A stretch of DNA of 64,000 bases from assembly GCF_016887565.1 (NCBI RefSeq), contig NZ_CP069396.1, forward strand, positions 7,980,001-8,044,000, given 5' to 3'. The notes under the pieces were generated by a model. That model saw only the letters and a program-made list of their open reading frames with translations. It had not been told where the DNA came from and ran no database searches. Within the stretch, counting starts at the first letter, position 1; each line of letters starts with the position of its first letter. This document shows, piece after piece, positions 7,746 to 15,366 of the stretch. Source of the stretch: Archangium violaceum (GTDB lineage Bacteria; Myxococcota; Myxococcia; Myxococcales; Myxococcaceae). The translations under genes and the position numbers were made by a program.

Positions 7746-8747
7746 TCAAGCCGCCCGCTGCGGCGCCCGAGGCTCATGGGGGCCGTGCGGCCCCTGGCCT
7801 CCGGTGAGCTTGCGGAACGTCTCTTCCAGGCTGACGTGCTGCCGCTTCACCTCGAGCAGACAGAGCCCGTTGTTCACGGCGGCCTCGAAGAGCGAGCGCC
7901 GGATGTCCTCGGCGCCGTACCGCAGCCGGAAGCCCAGCGTCCCGAGGCCCTCCCCTTCCGCCGGTTCCACGCCGGTGACGCCAGCCACGCGCTCGAGCAT
8001 CGAGCGGACGGCATCCGACTGGAGCAGGGCCCCCGTGCGAGACGCGAGCACGACGGTGACCGTCCCGCCCTCACCTTCGCCGAGCCGCTCCGGCGCGTCG
8101 TCCGCGACCAGGCGCCCGTCGTTGATGATGAGCACCCGACTGCAGGTGCTCTGCACCTCGCTCAGGATGTGCGTGCTGAGGATGACCGTCTTTTCCTTCC
8201 CCAACTCCTTGATGAGGCTGCGGATCTCGACGATCTGGTTGGGGTCCAGGCCCGTCGTCGGCTCGTCCAGGATGAGCAGATCCGGATCGTGCACGATGGC
8301 CTGGGCCAGACCCACGCGCTGCCGGTAGCCCTTGGAGAGCTGGTGGATGTCCTTGCCCAGTACCGAGCGGAGGCCGCAGCGGTCCACCGCATGGCGGATC
8401 CGCTCGGCGCGCTGACCCTTGGGAATCCCTCTCACCTCGGCGACGAAGTCCAGGAAGTCCCGGACCATCATCTCCTCATAGAGGGGGTTGTTCTCGGGCA
8501 GGTACCCGATCAACCGCCGGGACGCGACCGAGTCGACGCTGACGTCGATGCCATTGACCCTCGCCGTGCCGGACGTCGGCGTCACGAAGCCGGCGAGAAT
8601 CTTCATCGTGGTGGACTTGCCGGCCCCATTGGGCCCGAGGAACCCCACCACCTGTCCTCGAGGGACTTCGAAGCTGACCCCACGCAGTGCCTGGGTGGCC
8701 CCGTAGCTCTTGGTCAGACCTTCGATCCGGATCATTGGTTGAGACAC
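7746..8747 (-). CDS. GldA-like ABC transporter ATPase
   Basis: A 333-residue nucleotide-binding subunit: Walker A GPNGAGKST near 39-47, signature LSKGYRQRVGLAQ near 140, Walker B LLILDEPTTGLDP near 160, and the switch His in LSTHIL. The C-terminal 100 residues form an accessory domain typical of GldA and bacitracin-type exporters. It is the first gene of the operon ATPase-permease-GldG-DUF4340. The start could be the GTG at 8747 or the ATG four codons later (8735); the upstream sequence GGGGTGAGGTC does not separate them. The promoter must lie in the 123-base gap shared with the divergent toxin gene. Confidence 0.88.
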   Translation of the reverse strand: MSQPMIRIEGLTKSYGATQALRGVSFEVPRGQVVGFLGPNGAGKSTTMKILAGFVTPTSGTARVNGIDVSVDSVASRRLIGYLPENNPLYEEMMVRDFLDFVAEVRGIPKGQRAERIRHAVDRCGLRSVLGKDIHQLSKGYRQRVGLAQAIVHDPDLLILDEPTTGLDPNQIVEIRSLIKELGKEKTVILSTHILSEVQSTCSRVLIINDGRLVADDAPERLGEGEGGTVTVVLASRTGALLQSDAVRSMLERVAGVTGVEPAEGEGLGTLGFRLRYGAEDIRRSLFEAAVNNGLCLLEVKRQHVSLEETFRKLTGGQGPHGPHEPRAPQRAA

Positions 8748-8870
8748 GACCTCACCCCATGAAACGAATGGTTCTGTTCAAATGCCGCCTGCACTTAAAG
8801 CAGCGATCGGCGCTGTCAACGCGGCGAGTGCGGATTTATTTCTCGCCTCCGACAGGCGTGGATTTCACCC

Positions 8871-10487
8871 ATGCTGAAATACGAACGCACCCTGAGGATC
8901 CATAGGCCATCCAACACGGCGGCGCCTCGCATCCAGAGGAGCCAACTCGGAACGCTCCTCCTGACGCTGACGGTGGCCGTGCTACTCGAAGGGTGTGCCA
9001 CGGGCCATCCACGCGGGAGCCTGCTCGGCGAAGTCGGTCTCCACTCGCGGGCCACCTCGTTCCGCGGCAGCTCCGCCCCCCAGCGTGCGGCTGCCACTCC
9101 CGCGCCCGAAGAAGCGGCGGGAAGCGCTGGTGGTTTTCCCGAACAGACGGTGGACCCCTTCCAGGTAGTGCAGGAGGCCAGCGGTCTGGAGGAAGAGGCA
9201 CGGCACCCAGCGGGCGCGGCTATCTACCAGGAGCAAGCGCGCCAACTCCTGGGCCGGTTGGCGAAAACGCCCGAGACGCAGAGGAGCTTCGCCCCGCGCC
9301 GGGTGCTGTTCTGGCTGCTGCGTGAGGTGCTCGAGGGTGGCGAGCGCGTGGAGTACGCCGATTTGAAGTGGCGTACCGAGCGCTTCTGGCTCCTGGTTCT
9401 GGTGCGCCCGGACGGCTACCTGGTGACCGCGCTCACCGGCACTCCCCTTCAACACATGGGTCCACTCACGCTCGCGGAGGGCGAGTGGAGGGTGGGCGCC
9501 CTCCGGGTGGGTGACTTCTACTTCTCGCGCGGTGGCGTCTTCTACCCGGTCACCGAGGCCCTCCGGCGCGCGGACAGCCCGCCCTTGGCGGAGTTGGGCC
9601 TGGGGAGAGACCCGCTCAACGCCGCACTCGATGGGGCCCAGGATGCCATGGGGGAAATGGCGGTGGCCCTGGCCCAGTCCATCCTCCACCCCATCCGCAC
9701 CGTGGAGGACCTCGCACAGTTACCCAACACGGTGGCGAGCCTCATCGCATCCTCGCCCGAGTACTTCGCGCGCTACGGCGCCATGTCTCGGGAGGACCAG
9801 ATACGCGAGGCCGCGCGCATCTCCACGCACGTCCTCATGATGCTCGGGGGCGCGGAGGCCACGGTGGGACGCATGGGCGGGCTGGGCGCCGAACTGCCGG
9901 TGCTGTCGCTCACGGCCGAGGGCGAGCTGGTACTGGGCAGGGTCGTGGTCGCGGGAGGCACGACGACCGCCACGGCCGGTGTGGACCTGGGCGCCCTCTC
10001 CATCCTCCACATGGCGGGTAGAGGCCAGAGAGGAACCACTGGCAGCGGGAGTCATCAGACGGGGCGGGCCACCCAGACAAGCTCGGCGCAACCACCCGGC
10101 AAGTGGACATACAAGAAGCCCACCACCGAATCCAAGGGCTCCCTGGACTATCAGGAGCAAGTAACGGGGCGACCCGCATGGTGGGTCTACATGATTGGAA
10201 AACTGGAGTTCGACGGCATCAGGGGCAAGGAGTTGCTGGAGGCGAAGGGTCCCGGCTACTGCTCCTTCTTCAACGCGGATGGCACGCCCAAATACTGGTA
10301 CAGGAATTCCGGCAAGTTCGCTCAGATGATGGAGCAAGCCGAGAACCAGTCGAGGATGGCCCAACAGTTGGGACTGCCGCTGACGTGGCATATCGCCGAT
10401 GCGAAGGTCGCGGAGTTCCTTCGGAGGGAATTCGCGAGTAGAGGATGGAACAACACCACCGTCCTCCATACGCCACCAGCGAGGTAG
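8871..10487 (+). CDS. Lipoprotein polymorphic toxin with Tox-REase-5 tail (SitA-like)
   Basis: A 538-residue protein with a long charged N-region, a hydrophobic segment (about 27-39) and the lipobox LLEGC (Cys42). Residues 50-400 are a delivery or trunk region with helical, weakly hydrophobic stretches. The last 100 residues contain FDG at the start of the tail and LLEAKGPGY, the D/E-x-K type core of the restriction-endonuclease fold Tox-REase-5 family, so the tail is probably a DNase. Lipoprotein toxins with swapped C-terminal toxin domains next to immunity genes are the hallmark of the Sit (swarm inhibition) toxins that Myxococcus transfers to kin by outer-membrane exchange. The Imm52 gene follows by 14 bases. 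Confidence 0.85.
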   Translation: MLKYERTLRIHRPSNTAAPRIQRSQLGTLLLTLTVAVLLEGCATGHPRGSLLGEVGLHSRATSFRGSSAPQRAAATPAPEEAAGSAGGFPEQTVDPFQVVQEASGLEEEARHPAGAAIYQEQARQLLGRLAKTPETQRSFAPRRVLFWLLREVLEGGERVEYADLKWRTERFWLLVLVRPDGYLVTALTGTPLQHMGPLTLAEGEWRVGALRVGDFYFSRGGVFYPVTEALRRADSPPLAELGLGRDPLNAALDGAQDAMGEMAVALAQSILHPIRTVEDLAQLPNTVASLIASSPEYFARYGAMSREDQIREAARISTHVLMMLGGAEATVGRMGGLGAELPVLSLTAEGELVLGRVVVAGGTTTATAGVDLGALSILHMAGRGQRGTTGSGSHQTGRATQTSSAQPPGKWTYKKPTTESKGSLDYQEQVTGRPAWWVYMIGKLEFDGIRGKELLEAKGPGYCSFFNADGTPKYWYRNSGKFAQMMEQAENQSRMAQQLGLPLTWHIADAKVAEFLRREFASRGWNNTTVLHTPPAR

Positions 10488-10501
10488 GGAGAGGATCACG
10501 C

Positions 10502-11245
10502 ATGCAGGAGAGCTACTACGTGGGGGCGTACTGGGGCCCGCGCAAGGAGACAGCGCTGGAGTGTGCCCGGCGCGCGGAACTCTTCTTCCACATGCTGGCG
10601 CGGAGCGACCCGTCGTTCGCCCAATGGTACCGAGCGGGCCGAGGCTTCCCCCGCGAGCTGCCGGGCCACCCTGTCCATCCGGAGGTGAAGGAACTCGAGA
10701 AACTCCTCCTGCGTAGCAAGCTCCGCACGGACGTCGACAAGGAGGTCATCGAGGACATGGGCTTCCGCCAGATGGTGTGGAACGCAAAGAAGGAGGCCAC
10801 CGAAATCAACCTGTATTGCGGCAAACACTCCCCGTGGGGCGGGCCCAATTCGTGCCTGCTAAAGCCGACCAGAGAGGGCGCGATACGGGAGCGACTCCTG
10901 CGCACTCCTGTACTGGCAGAGGTGCTCACCAGCATGGCCACCGCGTGGGACCCCGACTTCGCCATGGCCAGCTCGGACGAGATGGTCAGCCTCGTTCAGA
11001 AACGAAAGTGGGAGGTACGGGTGGGCTGGCTGACCTACCTGTCGCGCCGCCTGGGCACGGTGCCTCCACTGCCCGCCCCCGTGCGCATCGAGCCGGTGGG
11101 GGAGCTGGGCTGGCTCCTCGTCCTCTCACCCGAGCCCATGACGGCGAGCAACCCCGAGCATGTGGCGTTCACCGCACGTGTGCGCGAGCTGCTCGACCGA
11201 GCAGGCCTCATCGCGCGTCCGGAACCCAAGCCCACCGAAGAGTGA
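10502..11245 (+). CDS. Imm52-family immunity protein
   Basis: A 247-residue cytoplasmic protein with no signal peptide. The opening ESYYVGAYWGPRKE, followed by a DPSFAQWY segment near 40, matches the Imm52 family that regularly follows Tox-REase-5 toxins. It starts 14 bases after the toxin stop on the same strand, with a GAGAGGA ribosome-binding site, so the pair is one transcription unit. The expected role is to bind and block the nuclease tail of the preceding lipoprotein, protecting the producer and its kin. The chosen ATG gives the family N-terminus exactly; an in-frame ATG at 10445 lies inside the toxin gene. Confidence 0.82.
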   Translation: MQESYYVGAYWGPRKETALECARRAELFFHMLARSDPSFAQWYRAGRGFPRELPGHPVHPEVKELEKLLLRSKLRTDVDKEVIEDMGFRQMVWNAKKEATEINLYCGKHSPWGGPNSCLLKPTREGAIRERLLRTPVLAEVLTSMATAWDPDFAMASSDEMVSLVQKRKWEVRVGWLTYLSRRLGTVPPLPAPVRIEPVGELGWLLVLSPEPMTASNPEHVAFTARVRELLDRAGLIARPEPKPTEE

Positions 11246-11250
11246 GCCCG

Positions 11251-11799
11251 CTACGCGCGCTTCTTCGCCACCGGCTTCTTCTTGGCCGCTGGCTTGCTCT
11301 TCGCGACCGGCTTGCTCTTCTTCGCGGCCGGCGCCTTCTTCTTCTCCGGCGGCCGGATCACGGACTCGTAGTGCGCGATGTACGCCTTGGCGGGCACACG
11401 GCGGATGGCCTCGCCAATCACGTCGAGCGCCACGTCCTCGAGCTTCTTGAAGCGCACGCACGACTTGCCCATGTCGAGCTTCTTGCCCGTCTTCGCCCAC
11501 GCCTCGCGGAACCACTTCTCCTGCTCCGGCTGGCCGTAGACGCACATCAGGTAGACGGCCATGTGGTTCTTCTGCGAGGCCAGTGACGCGAACGGCAGCG
11601 GCTGCTTCGGATCGCAGTGGTATCCAGCGGGAAACACCTTGTGCGGGACGTAGTAGCCGATCATCCCGTACTGCATGCCCTCCTCGTAGCTCTCATCGAG
11701 GTTCTCGAGGATGACGTCGCGCACGGCGGAGAGCGCCGCGCGGCGGTCCTCCGGTAGCGAGGCGAGGTACTGGTCGACGGTGGTGGCTTTGCTCTGCAT
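11251..11799 (-). CDS. DUF1801 (YdhG-like) protein with basic Lys/Ala/Pro tail
   Basis: A 182-residue protein. Residues 1-140 form a DUF1801 domain (VDQYLASLPEDRR near the start, then GMIGYYVP and a KNHMAVYL segment). The family is called iron chaperone-like in some annotations, from weak evidence. The C-terminal 30 residues are almost wholly Lys, Ala, Pro and Ser, resembling histone H1-like tails of other high-GC bacterial DNA-associated proteins. The ATG at 11799 gives the normal family start; an upstream extension lacks family sequence. It converges on the Imm52 gene with a 5-base gap. Confidence 0.82.
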   Translation of the reverse strand: MQSKATTVDQYLASLPEDRRAALSAVRDVILENLDESYEEGMQYGMIGYYVPHKVFPAGYHCDPKQPLPFASLASQKNHMAVYLMCVYGQPEQEKWFREAWAKTGKKLDMGKSCVRFKKLEDVALDVIGEAIRRVPAKAYIAHYESVIRPPEKKKAPAAKKSKPVAKSKPAAKKKPVAKKRA

Positions 11800-12012
11800 G
11801 AGCGCGAGTGTAGCGAGCGAGGAACCAGGGGCACAGTACGGACCCCTGTCGTCACGTCGGACGAGCGAGCGGCACGGCTCCCGGAGTTCGTCACGGAAGG
11901 AGAGGAGTGGAGTAAGCAGGCGTACCCCTGGTAACAAGTCGGGCCCGGGCCAGGTGTCATCCGCCCTGCTCTCTCGCTTGCATCAGTGGTTCCACCTTCG
12001 CATCCATGTCCC

Positions 12013-13581
12013 ATGCCCCAGTTCACTTCTCAGTTCATCGACTCGACTCCCGGTGACCCGCTCTCGGACGCGCGGCCGCGCCAGGTGCACGGGGCCCTCT
12101 GGTCCAAGGTACAGCCCACGCCCGTCTCGGCCCCGCGGCTGGTCGCCTTCTCGCCAGAGGTGGTGCGACTGCTGGGACTGGACGAGGCGGCACTCCAGTC
12201 CGCCGAATGGGTGCGGGTGCTCTCGGGAAACGCGCTGTGGCCGGGCATGGTGCCGTACTCGGCCAACTACGGTGGGCATCAATTCGGCAATTGGGCGGGA
12301 CAGCTGGGGGATGGTCGCGCCATCGTGCTGGGAGAGCTCCTGGCGCCCGACGGCAGGCGCTACGAGCTGCAGCTCAAGGGGGCGGGCCGGACGCCCTACT
12401 CTCGCCGCGCCGATGGACGCGCGGTGCTGCGCTCCTCGATTCGTGAGTTCCTGTGCAGCGAGGCCATGCACCACCTGGGCGTGCCCACCACTCGCGCGCT
12501 GTCGCTCGTGGCCACCGGAGACCAGGTCATCCGGGACATGTTCTACGACGGGCATCCCGAAGCCGAGCCCGGCGCCATCGTCTGCCGCGTTGCTCCGAGC
12601 TTCCTGCGCTTCGGCAACTTCGAGCTGTGCACCAGCCGGGGGGACGTGGAGCTGCTCAAGAAGCTGGCGGACTACACGGTGACGCAGTTCTTCCAGGAGC
12701 TCGGCAAGCCCTCGAAGGACACCTACGCCGCCTTCTTCGGCGAGGTGGCGCGACGCACCGCGAAGCTCATCGCGCATTGGCAGGCGGTGGGCTTCGTCCA
12801 CGGCGTCATGAACACCGACAACATGTCCATCCTCGGCCTCACCATCGACTACGGCCCCTACGGGTGGATCGACGACTTCGACCCCGGATGGACGCCGAAC
12901 ACCACGGACGCCGAACAGCGCCGGTATCGCTATGGCAACCAGCCCGCCATCGGCCTGTGGAATGTCGAGCGGCTCGGGGTCGCGCTGATGCCACTCCTGG
13001 AAGGCGATCAGACGGTGCTCGAAGCGGGGCTGCTCGAGTACGAGCGCACGTTCGAGACGGAGCTGGCGTCCCGGTTCGCCGCCAAGCTTGGGCTGTCCTC
13101 ACTCGAGGACAAAGCCGACATCGAGCTGGTGAACGGGTGCTTCGCGTGGCTCGCCGAGGAGGAGACGGACATGACCCTCTTCTTCCGCGGCCTGTCCCGC
13201 GTGGTGACCGCGCCAACGGCTCCCGTCGAGTTCCCCGCCGTGCTGCGCGAGGCCTTCTACGGGCAGGTGCCCGAGCCCCACCTGGCCAAGGGCCTCCAAT
13301 GGCTGACCTCCTGGTGGCAGCGCACGAGGCGTGAAGGCACGGCCCCCGCCGAGCTGGCACGCCGGATGGACGCGGTGAATCCGAAGTACGTGCTGCGCAA
13401 CTACCTCGCCCAGGAGGCGATCGATGCCGCTCACGCGGGTGACGACTCGAAGGTGCACGCGTTGCTCGACGTGATGCGGAGGCCCTTCGATGAGCAACCG
13501 GGTCGCGAGGCGTACGCGGCCAGGCGGCCCGATTGGGCGAGATCCAAGCCGGGATGCTCGGCGCTCTCTTGTAGTTCCTGA
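12013..13581 (+). CDS. selO: SelO (YdiU) pseudokinase-fold protein AMPylase
   Basis: A 522-residue member of the SelO/YdiU family, which transfers AMP from ATP to Ser, Thr or Tyr of target proteins and is tied to the oxidative stress response. Visible motifs are the nucleotide-binding GDGRAIVLGE near 100, LKGAGRTPYSRRADGR near 118-133, and the catalytic GVMNTDNMSILGLTIDYGP near 265. The protein ends in LSCSS, the place of the selenocysteine in vertebrate SELENOO, with Cys here as in most bacteria. The ATG at 12013 is chosen over one nine codons upstream. It runs divergently from the DUF1801 gene and stands alone. Confidence 0.93.
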   Translation: MPQFTSQFIDSTPGDPLSDARPRQVHGALWSKVQPTPVSAPRLVAFSPEVVRLLGLDEAALQSAEWVRVLSGNALWPGMVPYSANYGGHQFGNWAGQLGDGRAIVLGELLAPDGRRYELQLKGAGRTPYSRRADGRAVLRSSIREFLCSEAMHHLGVPTTRALSLVATGDQVIRDMFYDGHPEAEPGAIVCRVAPSFLRFGNFELCTSRGDVELLKKLADYTVTQFFQELGKPSKDTYAAFFGEVARRTAKLIAHWQAVGFVHGVMNTDNMSILGLTIDYGPYGWIDDFDPGWTPNTTDAEQRRYRYGNQPAIGLWNVERLGVALMPLLEGDQTVLEAGLLEYERTFETELASRFAAKLGLSSLEDKADIELVNGCFAWLAEEETDMTLFFRGLSRVVTAPTAPVEFPAVLREAFYGQVPEPHLAKGLQWLTSWWQRTRREGTAPAELARRMDAVNPKYVLRNYLAQEAIDAAHAGDDSKVHALLDVMRRPFDEQPGREAYAARRPDWARSKPGCSALSCSS

Positions 13582-13726
13582 GATGACGGCCCAGTACCCT
13601 GCTTCCCTGAGCGGACAGTCCGCCAGGCGAGACGCTCGGGCGCCTCACGGATCATGGCTCCCGGCCTCTCGCCATGCGACATTCCCTTCGACCCCCAGAG
13701 AGGCCAGGCCCTGAAGGGAGCGTGTG

Positions 13727-14083
13727 ATGGCGTTCATGTTGTTGATCATGGAGTCCGGAGAGCAGAGACGGAGCCGCCCGAAGGAAGAGGGGCGTCGCGC
13801 GATGGATCGGATGCTCCGCTTTTCCGAGGACCTCAAGGCCCGCGGTGTGCTGAAGGTCAGCGAGTCACTCCGGCCCGATACCGAAGGGGTGCGGCTCGAG
13901 GTCCGTGGCGGCAAGCGAACCTTCAGTGATGGTCCGTTCACCGAGTCCAAGGAGATCATCGGGGGCATCTTCCTCCTCGAGTGTCGGACCCGGGAGGAAG
14001 CGCTCGCGATCGCCAACGAGTGTCCCGCGATCGAGTGGGCCACCGTCGAGGTGCGCGAGACCGGCCCCTGCTACGGCGACTGA
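13727..14083 (+). CDS. YciI-like / DGPF-domain protein
   Basis: A 118-residue protein of the YCII-related superfamily with the signature DGPFTESKEIIGG near 68-80. These small dimeric alpha-beta proteins often accompany ECF sigma factors in other bacteria, but none is next to this gene. The ATG at 13727 follows GAAGGGAG at good spacing; a GTG one codon earlier is the alternative. The biochemical role is unknown. It lies 145 bases after selO, probably as its own unit. Confidence 0.85.
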   Translation: MAFMLLIMESGEQRRSRPKEEGRRAMDRMLRFSEDLKARGVLKVSESLRPDTEGVRLEVRGGKRTFSDGPFTESKEIIGGIFLLECRTREEALAIANECPAIEWATVEVRETGPCYGD

Positions 14084-14093
14084 ATCGCCCGAG

Positions 14094-14351
14094 CTACTCC
14101 AGGACCCACGACTCCTCCGCCGGGTCGTCCGAAGGGGCGCGGAAACAGACTCGCCCCTCTCCACAAGCGTGCGGGTGCACCAGGTCGTCGTCGGGCCCCA
14201 CGCATTCACCCGTCGCGACGCACCAGAACGTCGCGGTCGAGACGAAGCCCACCTCCCAGGCCACCGCCGCGTCGTACCGGACGCCCGGCGTTCCCTTCGA
14301 ACGCACACGCCGGCAGACGCGCGGCGGTTTCCCCTCGGTGCTCGAGTCCAT
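14094..14351 (-). CDS. Small Cys-rich protein at the end of the aldehyde oxidoreductase operon
   Basis: An 85-residue protein not recognised as a known family. It has five cysteines, four of them in two pairs near the middle and end (WCVATGEC and ACGEGRVC). It starts 8 bases after the FAD-subunit stop, with a clear GAGGAG ribosome-binding site, so it is likely translated as the fourth gene of the operon. There is no signal peptide. The paired Cys pattern could bind a metal or form disulfides. A role in cofactor insertion or in regulating the oxidoreductase is only suggested by position. Confidence 0.65.
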   Translation of the reverse strand: MDSSTEGKPPRVCRRVRSKGTPGVRYDAAVAWEVGFVSTATFWCVATGECVGPDDDLVHPHACGEGRVCFRAPSDDPAEESWVLE

Positions 14352-14359
14352 GAGTCTCC

Positions 14360-15349
14360 TCAGGCCGCCGCCGCGGCGAGCACCGTTCGTCGGACCACGG
14401 CCTCGAGGACCGGGACCTTGTAGGCGTTCTTCGAGAGCGGCGTCGCCCCACTCACGGCGGCCCTCGCCGCCTGTCGTGCGAGCTCCTCATCCAGCTTCTT
14501 CCCCACCAGGAGCTTCTCCGCTTCCGTCGCCCGCCGCGGAGTGGGCGCGACCCAGCCCATGGCAATCGCCGCCCGCCGGATGACCTGACCATCCATCTGG
14601 AGCACCACCGCGACGTCGCAGATGGGCCAGTCGTAGCTCTCCCGCTCGCCCTGCTTGTGGTACGCCGCCTTCGTTCCCGCCGCCGGTGCCGGGATGAGCA
14701 CGCGCGTCAACAACTCGTTCGGCGCGATGACCGTATCACCCTGGCGTTTCATGTCCGGTGGCAGCAGGAAGTCGGACAGGGGCACCACCCGCGACTTGCC
14801 CCCGGGGCCACTCAGCTCGACCGAGGCCCCATAGGCCACCAGCGCCGTGGCCGGCGTGGAGGCGTGCACCATCACCGTGCGCTGGTTGTCGAAGATGGCG
14901 TGATACTGGTTCTGCCCCGCGCGGACCCGCTCCACATCGTCGCCACCGGCCTGATGGAAGTGGTCGTACCGGAAGTACCAGCAGCGGGGCCGCTGGAGCA
15001 GGTTCCCGCCCAGGGTGGCGGCATTGCGGACCTGGGGGGTCGCGGCGTGCTCCGCCGCATCCGCGAGCGCCACGAAACGGCGGCGGACCTCGGACTCCCG
15101 TGACAGTCGCGCCAGCGTCACCAGGGCGCCGAGCTCCAGGCCCTGTCTGGCCTCGAAGCGCACCCCGTCCAGCCCCTTGATGGTCTTGAGGTTGACCACC
15201 CGGCGCGGGGCCACCACCCCATTCTTCATCAGGTCCAGCAGGTCCATTCCGCCGGCCTTCGCGACGACAGGCGCGCGCTCGCTCCCCTCACCCAGCAGCG
15301 AGACGGCCTGCTCCACGGACTCGGCATCCACCCATTCGAAGCTCTGCAT
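14360..15349 (-). CDS. Xanthine dehydrogenase-family FAD-binding subunit
   Basis: A 329-residue FAD subunit of a molybdenum hydroxylase. FAD-binding segments are visible: AKAGGMDLLDLMKNG near 31-45 and TLGGNLLQRPRCWYF near 114-128, with the Cys-rich CWYF insert typical of the YagS/PaoB branch. It passes electrons from the iron-sulfur subunit to an acceptor. It follows the Mo subunit by 17 bases. The closest known layout is E. coli PaoABC (YagTSR), a periplasmic aldehyde oxidase, but there the FAD gene lies between the other two. Confidence 0.9.
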   Translation of the reverse strand: MQSFEWVDAESVEQAVSLLGEGSERAPVVAKAGGMDLLDLMKNGVVAPRRVVNLKTIKGLDGVRFEARQGLELGALVTLARLSRESEVRRRFVALADAAEHAATPQVRNAATLGGNLLQRPRCWYFRYDHFHQAGGDDVERVRAGQNQYHAIFDNQRTVMVHASTPATALVAYGASVELSGPGGKSRVVPLSDFLLPPDMKRQGDTVIAPNELLTRVLIPAPAAGTKAAYHKQGERESYDWPICDVAVVLQMDGQVIRRAAIAMGWVAPTPRRATEAEKLLVGKKLDEELARQAARAAVSGATPLSKNAYKVPVLEAVVRRTVLAAAAA

Positions 15350-15366
15350 GCGTCCTCCGGTCCGTC

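Noticed and set aside
13560-13581. Selenocysteine at the end of SelO
   Set aside because: The codon at the place of the vertebrate Sec is an ordinary Cys codon, followed by two serines and a normal stop.
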